Of a DNA stretch of 64,000 nt, positions 25,504 through 33,967 are shown one piece after another. The stretch comes from Epilithonimonas arachidiradicis. GTDB taxonomy: Bacteria > Bacteroidota > Bacteroidia > Flavobacteriales > Weeksellaceae. A model generated the notes under the pieces. It ran no database searches. It was given only the letters and a program-made list of their open reading frames with translations, and was not told where the DNA came from. The stretch covers positions 350,566-414,565 of the forward strand of contig NZ_RAQH01000002.1 of NCBI RefSeq assembly GCF_003610695.1, given 5' to 3'. The position numbers were made by a program, and so were the translations under genes. How positions within the stretch are numbered: position 1 is the first letter of the stretch; every line of letters starts with the position of its first letter.

Positions 25504-26862
25504 ATGAATTCTTTAGTTGACAAATACAATATTCCAGGTCCGCGTTATACGTCTTATCCTACTGTTCCTTATTGGAATGAGGCAGATTTTACGCCAGAAC
25601 TTTGGAAAAAATCTGTAATTAAATCCTTTTCTGAAAGCAATGCCCAAGAAGGAATTTCCATTTACATTCACCTGCCTTTTTGCGAAGCACTTTGTACATT
25701 TTGTGCTTGTCACAAAAGGATTACGAAGCAGCATTCGGTAGAAATTCCTTATTTGGAAAGTGTCTTGAAAGAATGGAGATTATATCTTGAATTATTCAAT
25801 GAAAAACCGAAGCTGAAAGAACTTCATTTGGGTGGTGGAACGCCGACTTTTTTCTCTCCGGAAAATCTGAAAACACTTTTACAAGGGATTTTCGATACAG
25901 TTGAGATTGCGGAAGAACAGGAATTCAGTTTTGAAGGTCACCCGAATAATACAACTCGGGAACATCTTCAGACTTTATTTGATTTAGGCTTCAATAGAGT
26001 GAGTTTTGGTGTTCAGGATTATGATCCAAAAGTTCAGAAAGCAATCAACAGGATTCAGCCTTTTGAGAATGTGAAAAATGTAACCGAATGGGCGAGAGAA
26101 ATTGGCTATAAAGGAATCAGTCACGATTTGGTTTTCGGATTGCCGCACCAGACTTGGGAAGCCACCGAATATACGATTAGAAAAACTTTGGAGTTGAAAC
26201 CTGACCGATTGGCGTTCTATTCTTACGCACATGTTCCTTGGGTGAAAGGAGTCGGACAAAGAGGTTTTGACGAAAGTGATCTGCCAAGTGGCGATGAAAA
26301 AAGAAGATTGTACGAAGACGGAAAAAAACTGCTGGAAGAATTGGGTTATATCGAGATTGGAATGGACCATTTTGCGCTAGAGCACGACGACCTTTACCAA
26401 TCGTTGATTCAGAAAAAACTGCATCGTAATTTTATGGGTTATACATCCAGCAAAACCCAGTTGATGGTAGGTTTGGGAATGTCAGCAATTTCCGATTCCT
26501 GGTATGCTTTTGCGCAGAATGCAAAAACGGTGGAAGAGTATCAGAAGATTGTTGAAGAAGGCGAGATTCCGGTTTTCCGAGGACATATTTTGGATGATGA
26601 AGATTTGACAATTAGAAAACATATTCTGAATCTGATGTGCCAATTGGAAACGAGCTGGGATTTACAAACTTCATTTCCGGAAATCGAAAATGCAATTGAA
26701 AAATTGAAAGAAATGGAAACGGACGGTTTGGTAGAAATCTCCGACAATCAAATTAAAATCACTGAAAAAGGAAGAGCTTTTACACGAAATGTAGCAATGG
26801 TCTTTGACCTAAGAATGATGAGAAACAAGCCTGAAACCCGAATTTTCTCAATGACGATATAA
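25504..26862 (+). CDS. hemN: Oxygen-independent coproporphyrinogen III dehydrogenase
   Basis: This radical-SAM enzyme of 452 residues converts coproporphyrinogen III to protoporphyrinogen IX in anaerobic heme synthesis. LVDKYNIPGPRYTSYPTVP at residues 4-22 is the HemN-specific N-terminus. CEALCTFCAC gives the radical-SAM cysteines 60, 64 and 67 plus the fourth conserved Cys69 typical of true HemN rather than HemW. LHLGGGTPTFFSPENL is the SAM glycine motif. The Fe-S motif and length support a genuine HemN. The start is fixed by N-terminal conservation although the -7 box is only 5 nt away. A terminator follows. Confidence 0.95.
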   Translation: MNSLVDKYNIPGPRYTSYPTVPYWNEADFTPELWKKSVIKSFSESNAQEGISIYIHLPFCEALCTFCACHKRITKQHSVEIPYLESVLKEWRLYLELFNEKPKLKELHLGGGTPTFFSPENLKTLLQGIFDTVEIAEEQEFSFEGHPNNTTREHLQTLFDLGFNRVSFGVQDYDPKVQKAINRIQPFENVKNVTEWAREIGYKGISHDLVFGLPHQTWEATEYTIRKTLELKPDRLAFYSYAHVPWVKGVGQRGFDESDLPSGDEKRRLYEDGKKLLEELGYIEIGMDHFALEHDDLYQSLIQKKLHRNFMGYTSSKTQLMVGLGMSAISDSWYAFAQNAKTVEEYQKIVEEGEIPVFRGHILDDEDLTIRKHILNLMCQLETSWDLQTSFPEIENAIEKLKEMETDGLVEISDNQIKITEKGRAFTRNVAMVFDLRMMRNKPETRIFSMTI

Positions 26863-26868
26863 TGATTA

Positions 26869-26895
26869 AAAGAAGTTTTAGTAACTTCTTTTTTT
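26869..26895 (+). terminator. hemN terminator
   Basis: AAAGAAGTT pairs with AACTTCTTT over a 5-nt loop and is followed by more T, 6 nt after the stop. Confidence 0.85.
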
Positions 26896-26914
26896 ATTTT
26901 AAATAAGATTGAAA

Positions 26915-27745
26915 ATGAATTTAACCCAACAAAAAAACATCATTCTCAAAAGTTCCAGAGAATTTTTGGCTGATGCAATTTTTCCTGATTCTGGTGAAAA
27001 GCTTCCTCTAATCATTTTTGTTCACGGCTACAAAGGTTACAAAGATTGGGGCGCTTGGGAACTGATGGGAGAGAAATTTGCGAATGCAGGTTTTTATTTT
27101 GTTAAATTCAATTTTTCACATAACGGAACTACAATTGACAATCCTAAGGAATTTGCGGATTTAGAAGCATTCGGAAAGAATAATTATTCCAAAGAATTAA
27201 AGGATCTGGAAATGGTAATTAACCGTTTCAAAAGTCAAAAAGAAGTCAATGCTGATGAAATCATTTTGTTAGGCCACAGCCGTGGTGGCGGAATTTCTAT
27301 TGTCAAAGCTTCCGAAAATCAATCGATTTCTAAATTAATTACATTAGCTAGTGTTTCAACATTGGATAGATTTCCTAAAAATGACGCCTTTGAAAACTGG
27401 AAAAATGATGGCGTCTATTTTGTCGAAAATGCAAGAACGAAGCAGAAAATGCCGCATTATTTTCAATTCTACAAAGATTTTGAAATGGATAAAGACAGGT
27501 TTGATGTAGAAAAAGCATGCAAGAAGCTGACTATTCCAAGTCTGTACATTCACGGTTCTAATGATGAATCGGTTCCGTTAAATCACTCTGAAGATCTTCA
27601 TCATTGGACGAAAGATTCTCAACTGAAAATCATCGACAAAGCCAACCATACTTTCGGCGCAAAAGAACCTTGGGAAGACGATTCTCTTCCAAAAGAATTA
27701 GATGAAGCCGTTAAAACTTGTATTGATTTTTTGAAAAAGAATTGA
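26915..27745 (+). CDS. Alpha/beta hydrolase
   Basis: The protein has 276 residues from ATG 26915; a TTG six bases earlier is less likely. It has no signal peptide and so is cytoplasmic. The core hydrolase motifs are LIIFVHGYKGYKDWG (oxyanion region), LLGHSRGGGIS with the nucleophile Ser122, the acid region near LYIHGSNDESVP, and the catalytic His in ANHTFG. It resembles dienelactone-hydrolase-like and prolyl-oligopeptidase-like esterases, but the substrate is unknown. Its stop codon directly abuts the stop of the convergent gene at 27746, with no space for a terminator. Confidence 0.85.
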   Translation: MNLTQQKNIILKSSREFLADAIFPDSGEKLPLIIFVHGYKGYKDWGAWELMGEKFANAGFYFVKFNFSHNGTTIDNPKEFADLEAFGKNNYSKELKDLEMVINRFKSQKEVNADEIILLGHSRGGGISIVKASENQSISKLITLASVSTLDRFPKNDAFENWKNDGVYFVENARTKQKMPHYFQFYKDFEMDKDRFDVEKACKKLTIPSLYIHGSNDESVPLNHSEDLHHWTKDSQLKIIDKANHTFGAKEPWEDDSLPKELDEAVKTCIDFLKKN

Positions 27746-28213
27746 TTACTTTTTCTTTTTAGTCAGATTATTATTCTCGATCCAACGTTTGCTGGTGTTG
27801 ATGTCTTTCAAATACCAAATATCATTAGCGTTCATCAGATAGAGGCTGTAAATAAGCGGAATAGCAATCTGCTTACCTTCCAGATAATTCGCTCTTATAG
27901 AAATGGCGTTTTTCTTGCGGATAAAATCACCTGAAAATATATTAGAGAAAGTCTGTCCTGTGGCTTTGTCATCAATCAACTCAATCAATGTAATGCTATT
28001 GTCATTTTTAAATTCTAAAATATGACGTTCAGAATGATCCTCGAAATCTTCTATCAAAACAAACTTCTTGTTGTTGATAATATAGCCGGAAGCATCTTTC
28101 ATCTTCTTGTTTTTGCTCTCGATTTTTTCCAAAATATCATTGATTGCAGAAAAATTCTGAGAATAGAAACAAACCGAGGAAATCAAACCAAATAAGAGAA
28201 CTAATTTTTTCAT
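27746..28213 (-). CDS. Exported protein of unknown function
   Basis: ATG 28213 gives 155 residues and a signal peptide, MKKLVLLFGLISSVCFYS, before Q; a longer frame from 28396 crosses the queD start and is rejected. The mature part is mostly beta-strand like (KFVLIEDFEDHSERHILEFK, SITLIELIDD, QIAIPLIYSLYLMN) and ends in a basic tail, NNNLTKKKK. I recognise no family. It lies back to back with queD, with 96 nt between starts, and its stop abuts the upstream hydrolase stop. Confidence 0.6.
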   Translation of the reverse strand: MKKLVLLFGLISSVCFYSQNFSAINDILEKIESKNKKMKDASGYIINNKKFVLIEDFEDHSERHILEFKNDNSITLIELIDDKATGQTFSNIFSGDFIRKKNAISIRANYLEGKQIAIPLIYSLYLMNANDIWYLKDINTSKRWIENNNLTKKKK

Positions 28214-28297
28214 ATTTTCTGTGTCTTCTTTACAAATTAAGTTATTGTAAATTGGATACACAAATCTTTGACCAAAAATAATCAAACGTTTTTTAGT

Positions 28298-28305
28298 TAT
28301 CTTTG
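28298..28305 (+). promoter_or_regulatory. -7 box TATCTTTG abutting the queD start
   Basis: The box ends 4 nt before the queD ATG, again pointing to a leaderless mRNA if used. Confidence 0.5.
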
Positions 28306-28309
28306 TAAA

Positions 28310-28753
28310 ATGATACGGATTACAAAAATTTTCACTTTCGAAACAGCGCACGTTCTTTATAATTATGACGGCAAATGCAAGAATATGCACGGTCATTCCT
28401 ATAAATTATATGTAACGGTGAAAGGCCATCCAATCAATAATCTGGATGACCCAAAGAACGGAATGGTTGTCGATTTTGGAGATATTAAAAAAATTGTAAA
28501 AGAAGAAATTGTAGATGTTTGGGACCATGCAGTTTTGGTCAATGGTGCTTCTCCTCATTTATCATTAGGCGAAGGTTTACAACATCAAGGTCACAAAGTT
28601 ATTTTCTGTGATTACCAGCCAACTTGTGAAAATATGCTTTACGACATCGCTGAAAAGATTAAATCTAATTTGCCGGATCACGTACAACTAGCTTATCTCA
28701 AACTTCACGAGACGGAAAACTCTTACGGAGAATGGCTTGCGGAAGAAAATTAG
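28310..28753 (+). CDS. queD: 6-carboxy-5,6,7,8-tetrahydropterin synthase
   Basis: This QueD/PTPS-family enzyme of 147 residues acts in the queuosine precursor pathway. Zn-binding His14 (TAHVL), His27 and His29 (MHGHSY) and catalytic Cys23 (GKCKNMHGH) are present, with VWDHAVLV for the second catalytic His-Asp region, PTCENMLYDIAEKI for pterin binding and LHETENSYGEW near the end. The CxxxHGH arrangement fits QueD better than eukaryotic PTPS. No queC, queE or queF lies nearby. The start at 28310 is fixed by family alignment, and the promoter box lies 4 nt before it. Confidence 0.93.
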   Translation: MIRITKIFTFETAHVLYNYDGKCKNMHGHSYKLYVTVKGHPINNLDDPKNGMVVDFGDIKKIVKEEIVDVWDHAVLVNGASPHLSLGEGLQHQGHKVIFCDYQPTCENMLYDIAEKIKSNLPDHVQLAYLKLHETENSYGEWLAEEN

Positions 28754-28797
28754 ATTTTTCTGAATTAATAAAAAATAAGTTATTTTTTTATAGATAA

Positions 28798-28828
28798 TTT
28801 GTGGAATTATAAAATTTTAATATTTTTG
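28798..28828 (+). promoter_or_regulatory. Promoter of the outer-membrane barrel gene (TTTG - 19 nt - TATTTTTG)
   Basis: TTTG at 28798-28801 and TATTTTTG at 28821-28828 are 19 nt apart. The ATG follows 21 nt later, leaving a short leader. Confidence 0.8.
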
Positions 28829-28849
28829 CACCCTCAAATTAAATAAACT

Positions 28850-29497
28850 ATGAAAAAGCTATTATTAGTTGGTGCAGTTGCACTTTTCGGAGCTATGAAT
28901 GCTCAAACAACATTTGGTGTTAAAGCTGGATATGTTTTGTCTACATTAAAATATGAAGTAAATAATATGTCGGTTAATTCTGATGGAAAATCTTCTTTTT
29001 ATGTAGGAGGATTAGTTGAGCATAAATTAACAGACAAATTTGCTTTGCAAGCAGAATTATTGTACGCTGACTTAGGAGGAAAAACAACAGAAGAAGAGTC
29101 TGAAGGTGGCTATTATGTAAAAGCTACAGGAAAAGACAATATTGGTTCTTTACTTGTTCCTATTTCTGCTAAATATTTTGTAGCGAATGCTTTCTCTTTA
29201 TCAGCAGGTCTTAATTTCGGTTTTGTAGTGTCAGCGAAAACTAAAGTTGACATCGATCACAACCTTCCAGCAGAATATGCAGATTATATTGATGAACTAG
29301 AGACAGAAAGTGATTTTAAAGATAATATTAAGACTTTAAATTTATCTCCTTTCGTAGGTGCAGAATATACATTGTCTAATGGATTATTTTTCGATGCAAG
29401 ATATAATTTTGGAATAACAAATATGGTGAAGAATCCGGAGAATGGTGAAAAAGCGCATTTAAGTTATTTACAAATTGGATTAGGTTATAAATTTTAA
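28850..29497 (+). CDS. Outer-membrane beta-barrel protein
   Basis: The 215-residue protein has a signal peptide, MKKLLLVGAVALFGAMNA, cleaved before Q. The mature protein is a series of amphipathic strands: TTFGVKAGYVLSTLKYE, SFYVGGLVEHKLTDKFALQA, SLLVPISAKYFVA, FSLSAGLNFGFVVSAKT and LFFDARYNFGITN. It ends in the aromatic-terminated strand YLQIGLGYKF required for barrel insertion. It fits the OmpW/PorT-like small barrel group common in Bacteroidota. No substrate can be named. The strong promoter and flanking terminator indicate a single, well-expressed gene. Confidence 0.85.
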   Translation: MKKLLLVGAVALFGAMNAQTTFGVKAGYVLSTLKYEVNNMSVNSDGKSSFYVGGLVEHKLTDKFALQAELLYADLGGKTTEEESEGGYYVKATGKDNIGSLLVPISAKYFVANAFSLSAGLNFGFVVSAKTKVDIDHNLPAEYADYIDELETESDFKDNIKTLNLSPFVGAEYTLSNGLFFDARYNFGITNMVKNPENGEKAHLSYLQIGLGYKF

Positions 29498-29515
29498 TTC
29501 AATTTTCAATAAAAC

Positions 29516-29543
29516 AAAAACCTCGCAACAGCGAGGTTTTTTT
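29516..29543. terminator. Bidirectional terminator
   Basis: AAAAACCTCGC pairs with GCGAGGTTTTT over AACA, with T runs on both strands. It serves the barrel gene and the convergent NamZ-like gene. Confidence 0.92.
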
Positions 29544-30738
29544 AGTTTGGATAGACAATATATTTCTGTCTTACTTTTTCAAAATTGTCGAGGTCATTTT
29601 TCCAGCTGTCTTTGATTTCTTTTTCAGATTTGCCAGAGATGATTTGTTTTCTAAGCTCATCACTCCCAGCCAACTTATCAAAGAAAAGATTTTTCAAAAA
29701 GAAATCCTGTTGAGGGTTTTTATAATTTTTGTAGGCTTTTAAAAGCCATTCAAGATTTATTTGTCTTAAATCTTGGGAACGTTGACTCAGATTTTCGCCG
29801 TAACATAATTTTCCATTCAGGAAAGGATCTTTTGCACCTTCGATTGGTTTCGGAGTAAATTGATATGGGAAATCTTTTGTCCAGGGCGAACCATAGATTT
29901 GAAAAGGCAAATCCGTTCCTCTTCCTACGGAAACCTGCGTTCCTTCAAAAAAACATAGACTTGGATAGAGATTGATGGATTTGTCATTCGGAAGATTAGG
30001 AGAAGGTTTATCAGAAACACCGTAACGCTGTTGTTTATGGTAATTAAGCATTGGAATCAATGTGTATTTTGCAGTCACTCCATTTTTTAGCCATTTTTCA
30101 CCATTGACCATTTTTCCGTATTCGCCGATTGTTAAACCGTAAACAACAGGAACATTGTGAAGTCCGATAAAACTTTTCCATTGATCTCGCATTATTGGTC
30201 CGTCTGTATAACCGTCATGCGGATTTGGTCTGTCTAGGACAATCACTTCAACATTATTCTCAGCCGCCGCTTCCATAATATAAGATAGTGTCGAGATATA
30301 AGTGTAAAACCTTACACCAACATCTTGGATATCGAACAAAATAACATCAGCACCTTTCAGATATTCGGATTTTGGTTTCTTGTTGTCGCCATACAATGAA
30401 ACAATTGGTAAGCCGGTTTTACTATCGGTTCCGTTTTTAACGTGTTCGCCGGCATCTGCAACGCCTCGGAAACCGTGTTCAGGCGCAAAAATAGATTTGA
30501 TTTTTATATTGTTTTCGACCAAGAAATCAACTAAATGTTTTTTATTCTTCAGAAGACTGGTTTGGTTAGCGGCGACAATGACGTTTTTATTTTTAAGCAA
30601 AGGCAAATACAATTCCGGTCTATCAGCAGCGGTTGCAAAACAATCTTTGAATTGATTTTGAGACTTAATAAATGGGATTGAACTAAAATAAATTAGCAGG
30701 ATAAAAACTAAAGTTTTATTTTTGAAGCTTAAAATCAT
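29542..30738 (-). CDS. Exo-beta-N-acetylmuramidase NamZ-like (DUF1343) protein
   Basis: The protein has 398 residues from ATG 30738, with a hydrophobic leader (KTLVFILLIYFSSIPFIKS) as signal peptide. DUF1343 landmarks are NKNVIVAANQTSLLKNKKH, SIFAPEHGFRGVADAGE, LFDIQDVGVRFYTYISTL, VLDRPNPHDG and LCFFEGTQVSVGRGTDLPF. Family members such as NamZ cleave terminal N-acetylmuramic acid from peptidoglycan fragments, so periplasmic cell-wall recycling is likely. An upstream start at 30810 would lie inside the divergent permease gene and is rejected. Its start is 4 nt from that of the divergent gene. Confidence 0.88.
   Translation of the reverse strand: MILSFKNKTLVFILLIYFSSIPFIKSQNQFKDCFATAADRPELYLPLLKNKNVIVAANQTSLLKNKKHLVDFLVENNIKIKSIFAPEHGFRGVADAGEHVKNGTDSKTGLPIVSLYGDNKKPKSEYLKGADVILFDIQDVGVRFYTYISTLSYIMEAAAENNVEVIVLDRPNPHDGYTDGPIMRDQWKSFIGLHNVPVVYGLTIGEYGKMVNGEKWLKNGVTAKYTLIPMLNYHKQQRYGVSDKPSPNLPNDKSINLYPSLCFFEGTQVSVGRGTDLPFQIYGSPWTKDFPYQFTPKPIEGAKDPFLNGKLCYGENLSQRSQDLRQINLEWLLKAYKNYKNPQQDFFLKNLFFDKLAGSDELRKQIISGKSEKEIKDSWKNDLDNFEKVRQKYIVYPN
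30717..30724 (+). promoter_or_regulatory. -7 box TATTTTTG for the LolE-like permease
   Basis: This perfect box lies inside the 5' end of the divergent muramidase gene. It covers the TTG at 30722, so the permease must start downstream, at TTG 30743. Confidence 0.5.
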
Positions 30739-30742
30739 TGAT

Positions 30743-31972
30743 TTGAATTTTCCGTTATATTTCTCGAAAAAGATAGCGTTTTCCAAAGATAACAAAAATA
30801 ATCTCTCCAAGGTGATTGTCTATATCGGCAGGCTTTCTGTTGCTTTGGGCATCATTGTTTCGCTGATTACAATCTCCACAGGTCTCGGTTCTAAAAAAGC
30901 CATCGAAGACAGGATTTCTAATTTCAGCGGAGATATTTCTGTAAAATCCACACGTTCCAATTCTTCTTATAATTCTTCTGTTTTGGATACAAAAGGATTG
31001 GACACAAAAGCTCTGAGATCAATTCCTGGCGTTGCCGGTTTACAATCTTATGCTTCAGTGAGTGGAATCCTTAGAACTGAAAATAATTTTGCAGGCATCA
31101 TTTTGAAAGGTGTAGGGAAAGATTTTGATAAAGAAAGATTTCAGCCGTTTATGATTTCGGGCTCGATTCCGGATTATAAAGAAGACGGTTATAATAACGA
31201 GGTTATTTTGTCAGACAAAATCGCCAGTGATCTTTCACTCAAAGCCAATGACAGCATTGTAGCTATCTTTTCAAAAGAAGACCAAAAACCGATTTACAGA
31301 AAATTTGTGATTAAAGGGATTTACAAAACCGATATCAAATTGGTTGATGATCTTTATATGATCGGCGATATCAATCACGTTCGCAAAGTGATGAATATGA
31401 GTGATAAAGACGTCGGTGGTTTGGATATTTTCTTGGATGATACGAATGAAATCGATGCTACTTTCCCTCAAATCGAAAAATATATTGGGTATAAAAATTA
31501 TGCAGAAAAAGTAACGGAAAAATATCCGCAGATTTTGGATTGGGTCAATATTTTCAATCAGAATATCTCTTTGATCATTGCTATTATGCTGATTGTTGTA
31601 GTTATCAACATCATTATGGTTTTACTGATTTTGATTATCGAAAGAACCAATTCCATAGGGCTTTTGAAAACATTCGGAGCTTCTAATGCACAGATCAGAT
31701 CCATTTTCATTAATTATACATTAATTATTATGATTCCGGGATTGTTGGCAGGAAATGTGATAGGAATCGGATTGCTGTTGATCCAGAAATATACAGGAAT
31801 TATCAAGCTTGATCCGGAAAATTACTTCATCAGTACCGTTCCGGTAGATCTTAACCCTTTATATATCATTTCGATTTCGGTAGGGATTTTTATCGTATCG
31901 GGCATTGCAATGATTTTACCAAGTTATTTGATCAGTAGGATTTCGCCATTAAAGGCTATTAAATACAGTTAA
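30743..31972 (+). CDS. ABC transporter permease, LolC/LolE-FtsX family
   Basis: From TTG 30743 the protein has 409 residues and opens with NFPLYFSKKIAFSKDNKNN, the usual N-terminus of LolC/E permeases; TTG 30722 overlaps the promoter box. There are four membrane segments: one at about residues 25-45, then a large periplasmic MacB-like domain, then three near 270-400 (IIAIMLIVVVINIIMVLLIL and the FtsX-fold helices). SIGLLKTFGASNAQIRSIF is the coupling-helix region. It should move lipoproteins or a related substrate from the inner membrane with a LolD-type ATPase encoded elsewhere. The start overlaps regulatory sequence of the divergent gene. Confidence 0.88.
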   Translation: MNFPLYFSKKIAFSKDNKNNLSKVIVYIGRLSVALGIIVSLITISTGLGSKKAIEDRISNFSGDISVKSTRSNSSYNSSVLDTKGLDTKALRSIPGVAGLQSYASVSGILRTENNFAGIILKGVGKDFDKERFQPFMISGSIPDYKEDGYNNEVILSDKIASDLSLKANDSIVAIFSKEDQKPIYRKFVIKGIYKTDIKLVDDLYMIGDINHVRKVMNMSDKDVGGLDIFLDDTNEIDATFPQIEKYIGYKNYAEKVTEKYPQILDWVNIFNQNISLIIAIMLIVVVINIIMVLLILIIERTNSIGLLKTFGASNAQIRSIFINYTLIIMIPGLLAGNVIGIGLLLIQKYTGIIKLDPENYFISTVPVDLNPLYIISISVGIFIVSGIAMILPSYLISRISPLKAIKYS

Positions 31973-32014
31973 TTTATTTTTATAGATTTAAAGCACCTTA
32001 AACAAAATAATTAA

Positions 32015-32620
32015 ATGATACTAAAAAACCTCAATTATCCACTTGATTTTAAATTCAAGATCACCACATTGGCCAGCGACTTTAACATTACGGACAGAAA
32101 CGGGAATTATGTGGCTTATGTTCGTCAGAAAATGTTTAAGCTGAAGGAAGATGTAATTGTTTTCAATGATGAGAGCAAAACTCAGGAATTATTCAATATT
32201 AAAGCGAACCAATGGATTGATTTCAACGCATCTTATGTGATGACGGATTTGGTTAACGGTAAAAAGTTCGGAAGACTAGCAAGAAAAGGGGTTCGTTCTC
32301 TCTGGAAATCCCGGTATGATATCATCGATGAAAATGACCAGCCCAAATATCAGATCAATGAAGACAATGGCTGGGTAAAGGTTTTTGACAGTTTCATTGG
32401 CGAGATTCCTATTATAGGATTGTTCACAGGTTATTTTCTGAATCCTTCTTACACCGTGAAAGATAATGCGGGTAAAGAATACTTCAGACTTAAAAAAATG
32501 CCTTCTTTGGTTGGGAGGAGATTCCAATTAGAAAGATTAATTGATATTGATGACGAAGACGAATCTCTTGTTGTTTTGAGTTTTCTGATGATGGTTCTTT
32601 TAGAAAGAGCGAGAGGATAA
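32015..32620 (+). CDS. LURP-one-related / tubby-like beta-barrel protein
   Basis: This cytoplasmic protein has 201 residues and no signal peptide. Its repeated strand pattern, FKITTLASDFNITDRNGNYV, VRQKMFKLKEDVIVFND, FGRLARKGVRSLWKSRYDI, DIIDENDQPKYQINEDN and YTVKDNAGKEYFRLKK, fits the LOR/tubby C-terminal-like domain, in which D-x-x-G turns join membrane-binding beta strands. A hydrophobic stretch (ESLVVLSFLMMVLLE) ends the protein. Related proteins are poorly understood; some act as phospholipid scramblase-like factors. It lies between the permease and the cystathionine beta-synthase gene on the same strand, with 24-42 nt gaps. Confidence 0.65.
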   Translation: MILKNLNYPLDFKFKITTLASDFNITDRNGNYVAYVRQKMFKLKEDVIVFNDESKTQELFNIKANQWIDFNASYVMTDLVNGKKFGRLARKGVRSLWKSRYDIIDENDQPKYQINEDNGWVKVFDSFIGEIPIIGLFTGYFLNPSYTVKDNAGKEYFRLKKMPSLVGRRFQLERLIDIDDEDESLVVLSFLMMVLLERARG

Positions 32621-32644
32621 CAGCCTTAATTAAAATAATAGAAT

Positions 32645-33628
32645 ATGAAATATTACAATAATATAGTTGAAACGATTGGTAACACACCTTTGGTTAAAAT
32701 CAATAAAGTCTTGGGAGAGGATTTCCCGGCTTTGGTTTTGGCAAAAGTAGAAACGACCAATCCCGGAAATTCTGTGAAAGACAGAATGGCGCTTAAGATG
32801 ATTGAAGATGCTGAAAAAGACGGACGTCTGAAACCTGGCGGAACAATCATCGAAGGAACTTCCGGAAACACGGGAATGGGACTGGCTTTGGTGGCAATTC
32901 AAAAAGGTTACAAATGTATTTTCGTGACCAATTCCAAACAATCCAAGGAAAAATGCGACATCCTTCGTGCAGTTGGTGCAGAAGTGATTGTTTGCCCGAC
33001 GGATGTGAAACCGACAGATCCGCGTTCTTATTATTCGGTTTCCAAAAGACTGGCAACTGAAACAGAGAACGGTTGGTACGTGAATCAATACGATAATTTG
33101 TCCAACAGACAAGCGCATTACGAAAGTACAGCACCGGAAATCTGGGAACAGACGGAAGGAAAGTTAACACACTTTGTAGTAGGTGCTGGAACAGGCGGAA
33201 CTATAACTGGTTGCGGAAAATTCTTCAAAGAGAAGAATCCAAACATCAAAGTGATTGGCGTTGATACTTATGGTTCAATTCTGAAAGAAATCCACGAGAC
33301 AGGAGAGATTCACTTGAACCACGCTTACACTTATATTACTGAAGGAATTGGCGAAGATATTCTTCCTGAGAATTATGATATGAGTGTGATAGACCATTTT
33401 GAAAAAGTGACTGATAAAGATGGTGCAATCTACGCAAGAAAACTGGCAAAAGAAGAAGGGATTTTCTGTGGCTATTCTGCAGGAAGTGCGATGTCTTCTT
33501 TGGTCCAAATGAAAGACCAATTCACGAAAGATGATGTCATCGTAGTTCTGCTTCACGATCATGGAAGCCGTTATGTAGGAAAAATCTACAACGATGAGTG
33601 GATGAAGGAAATGGGTTGGCTGGAATAA
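32645..33628 (+). CDS. PLP-dependent cystathionine beta-synthase / cysteine synthase
   Basis: This fold-type II PLP enzyme has 327 residues. NSVKDRMAL holds the Schiff-base Lys45, EGTSGNTGMGLALVAI the substrate loop, and GAGTGGTITGCGKFFKEKNP the phosphate-binding glycine loop. The C-terminal HDHGSRYVGKIYNDEWMKE is typical of the cystathionine beta-synthase core rather than CysK, but no CBS regulatory domain is present. It forms cystathionine from serine and homocysteine, or cysteine from O-acetylserine; the choice cannot be made from sequence alone. It ends at a GAGA-capped terminator. Confidence 0.88.
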   Translation: MKYYNNIVETIGNTPLVKINKVLGEDFPALVLAKVETTNPGNSVKDRMALKMIEDAEKDGRLKPGGTIIEGTSGNTGMGLALVAIQKGYKCIFVTNSKQSKEKCDILRAVGAEVIVCPTDVKPTDPRSYYSVSKRLATETENGWYVNQYDNLSNRQAHYESTAPEIWEQTEGKLTHFVVGAGTGGTITGCGKFFKEKNPNIKVIGVDTYGSILKEIHETGEIHLNHAYTYITEGIGEDILPENYDMSVIDHFEKVTDKDGAIYARKLAKEEGIFCGYSAGSAMSSLVQMKDQFTKDDVIVVLLHDHGSRYVGKIYNDEWMKEMGWLE

Positions 33629-33652
33629 TGATGAATTAATGATAAAATAAAG

Positions 33653-33683
33653 AAACCGCTGTCGAGAGATAGCGGTTTTTTAT
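33653..33683 (+). terminator. Terminator with GAGA tetraloop
   Basis: AAACCGCTGTC pairs with GATAGCGGTTT (one G-T) around a GAGA loop and is followed by T. Confidence 0.9.
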
Positions 33684-33698
33684 ATGATGTGATTAGGA

Positions 33699-33947
33699 TT
33701 ATACAATTCCGCCACCAACTATCAATCTTAAAAATCCAAAGATCGCTGCGGCTGAACACATAATAATTCCAGCCGTTGCATTGCCTTTTGGTAAATTATC
33801 TTCCTGTACATAAGCCACAATGCTGATTACCAATCCTATCATTGCAAACGGAATATTAATCCAGTTAAAGGCTCCAAGACAAGGAATAAATCCAAACAAC
33901 ATCCCGAAGATGGCTAAGATTCCCATTACTAGACTTGCTTTTTTCAT
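33699..33947 (-). CDS. Small membrane protein of unknown function
   Basis: The 82-residue protein has two or three hydrophobic segments: MGILAIFGMLFGFIPCLGAF, IPFAMIGLVISIVAYV and AGIIMCSAAAIFGFLRLIVG. Glycine- and alanine-rich packing suggests a compact inner-membrane protein. It follows the DUF2752 gene by 20 nt on the same strand, so the three small membrane genes from 34845 to 33699 are probably one operon. No function is known. Confidence 0.65.
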   Translation of the reverse strand: MKKASLVMGILAIFGMLFGFIPCLGAFNWINIPFAMIGLVISIVAYVQEDNLPKGNATAGIIMCSAAAIFGFLRLIVGGGIV

Positions 33948-33967
33948 AGTTTTGTTTTTATATTTTT

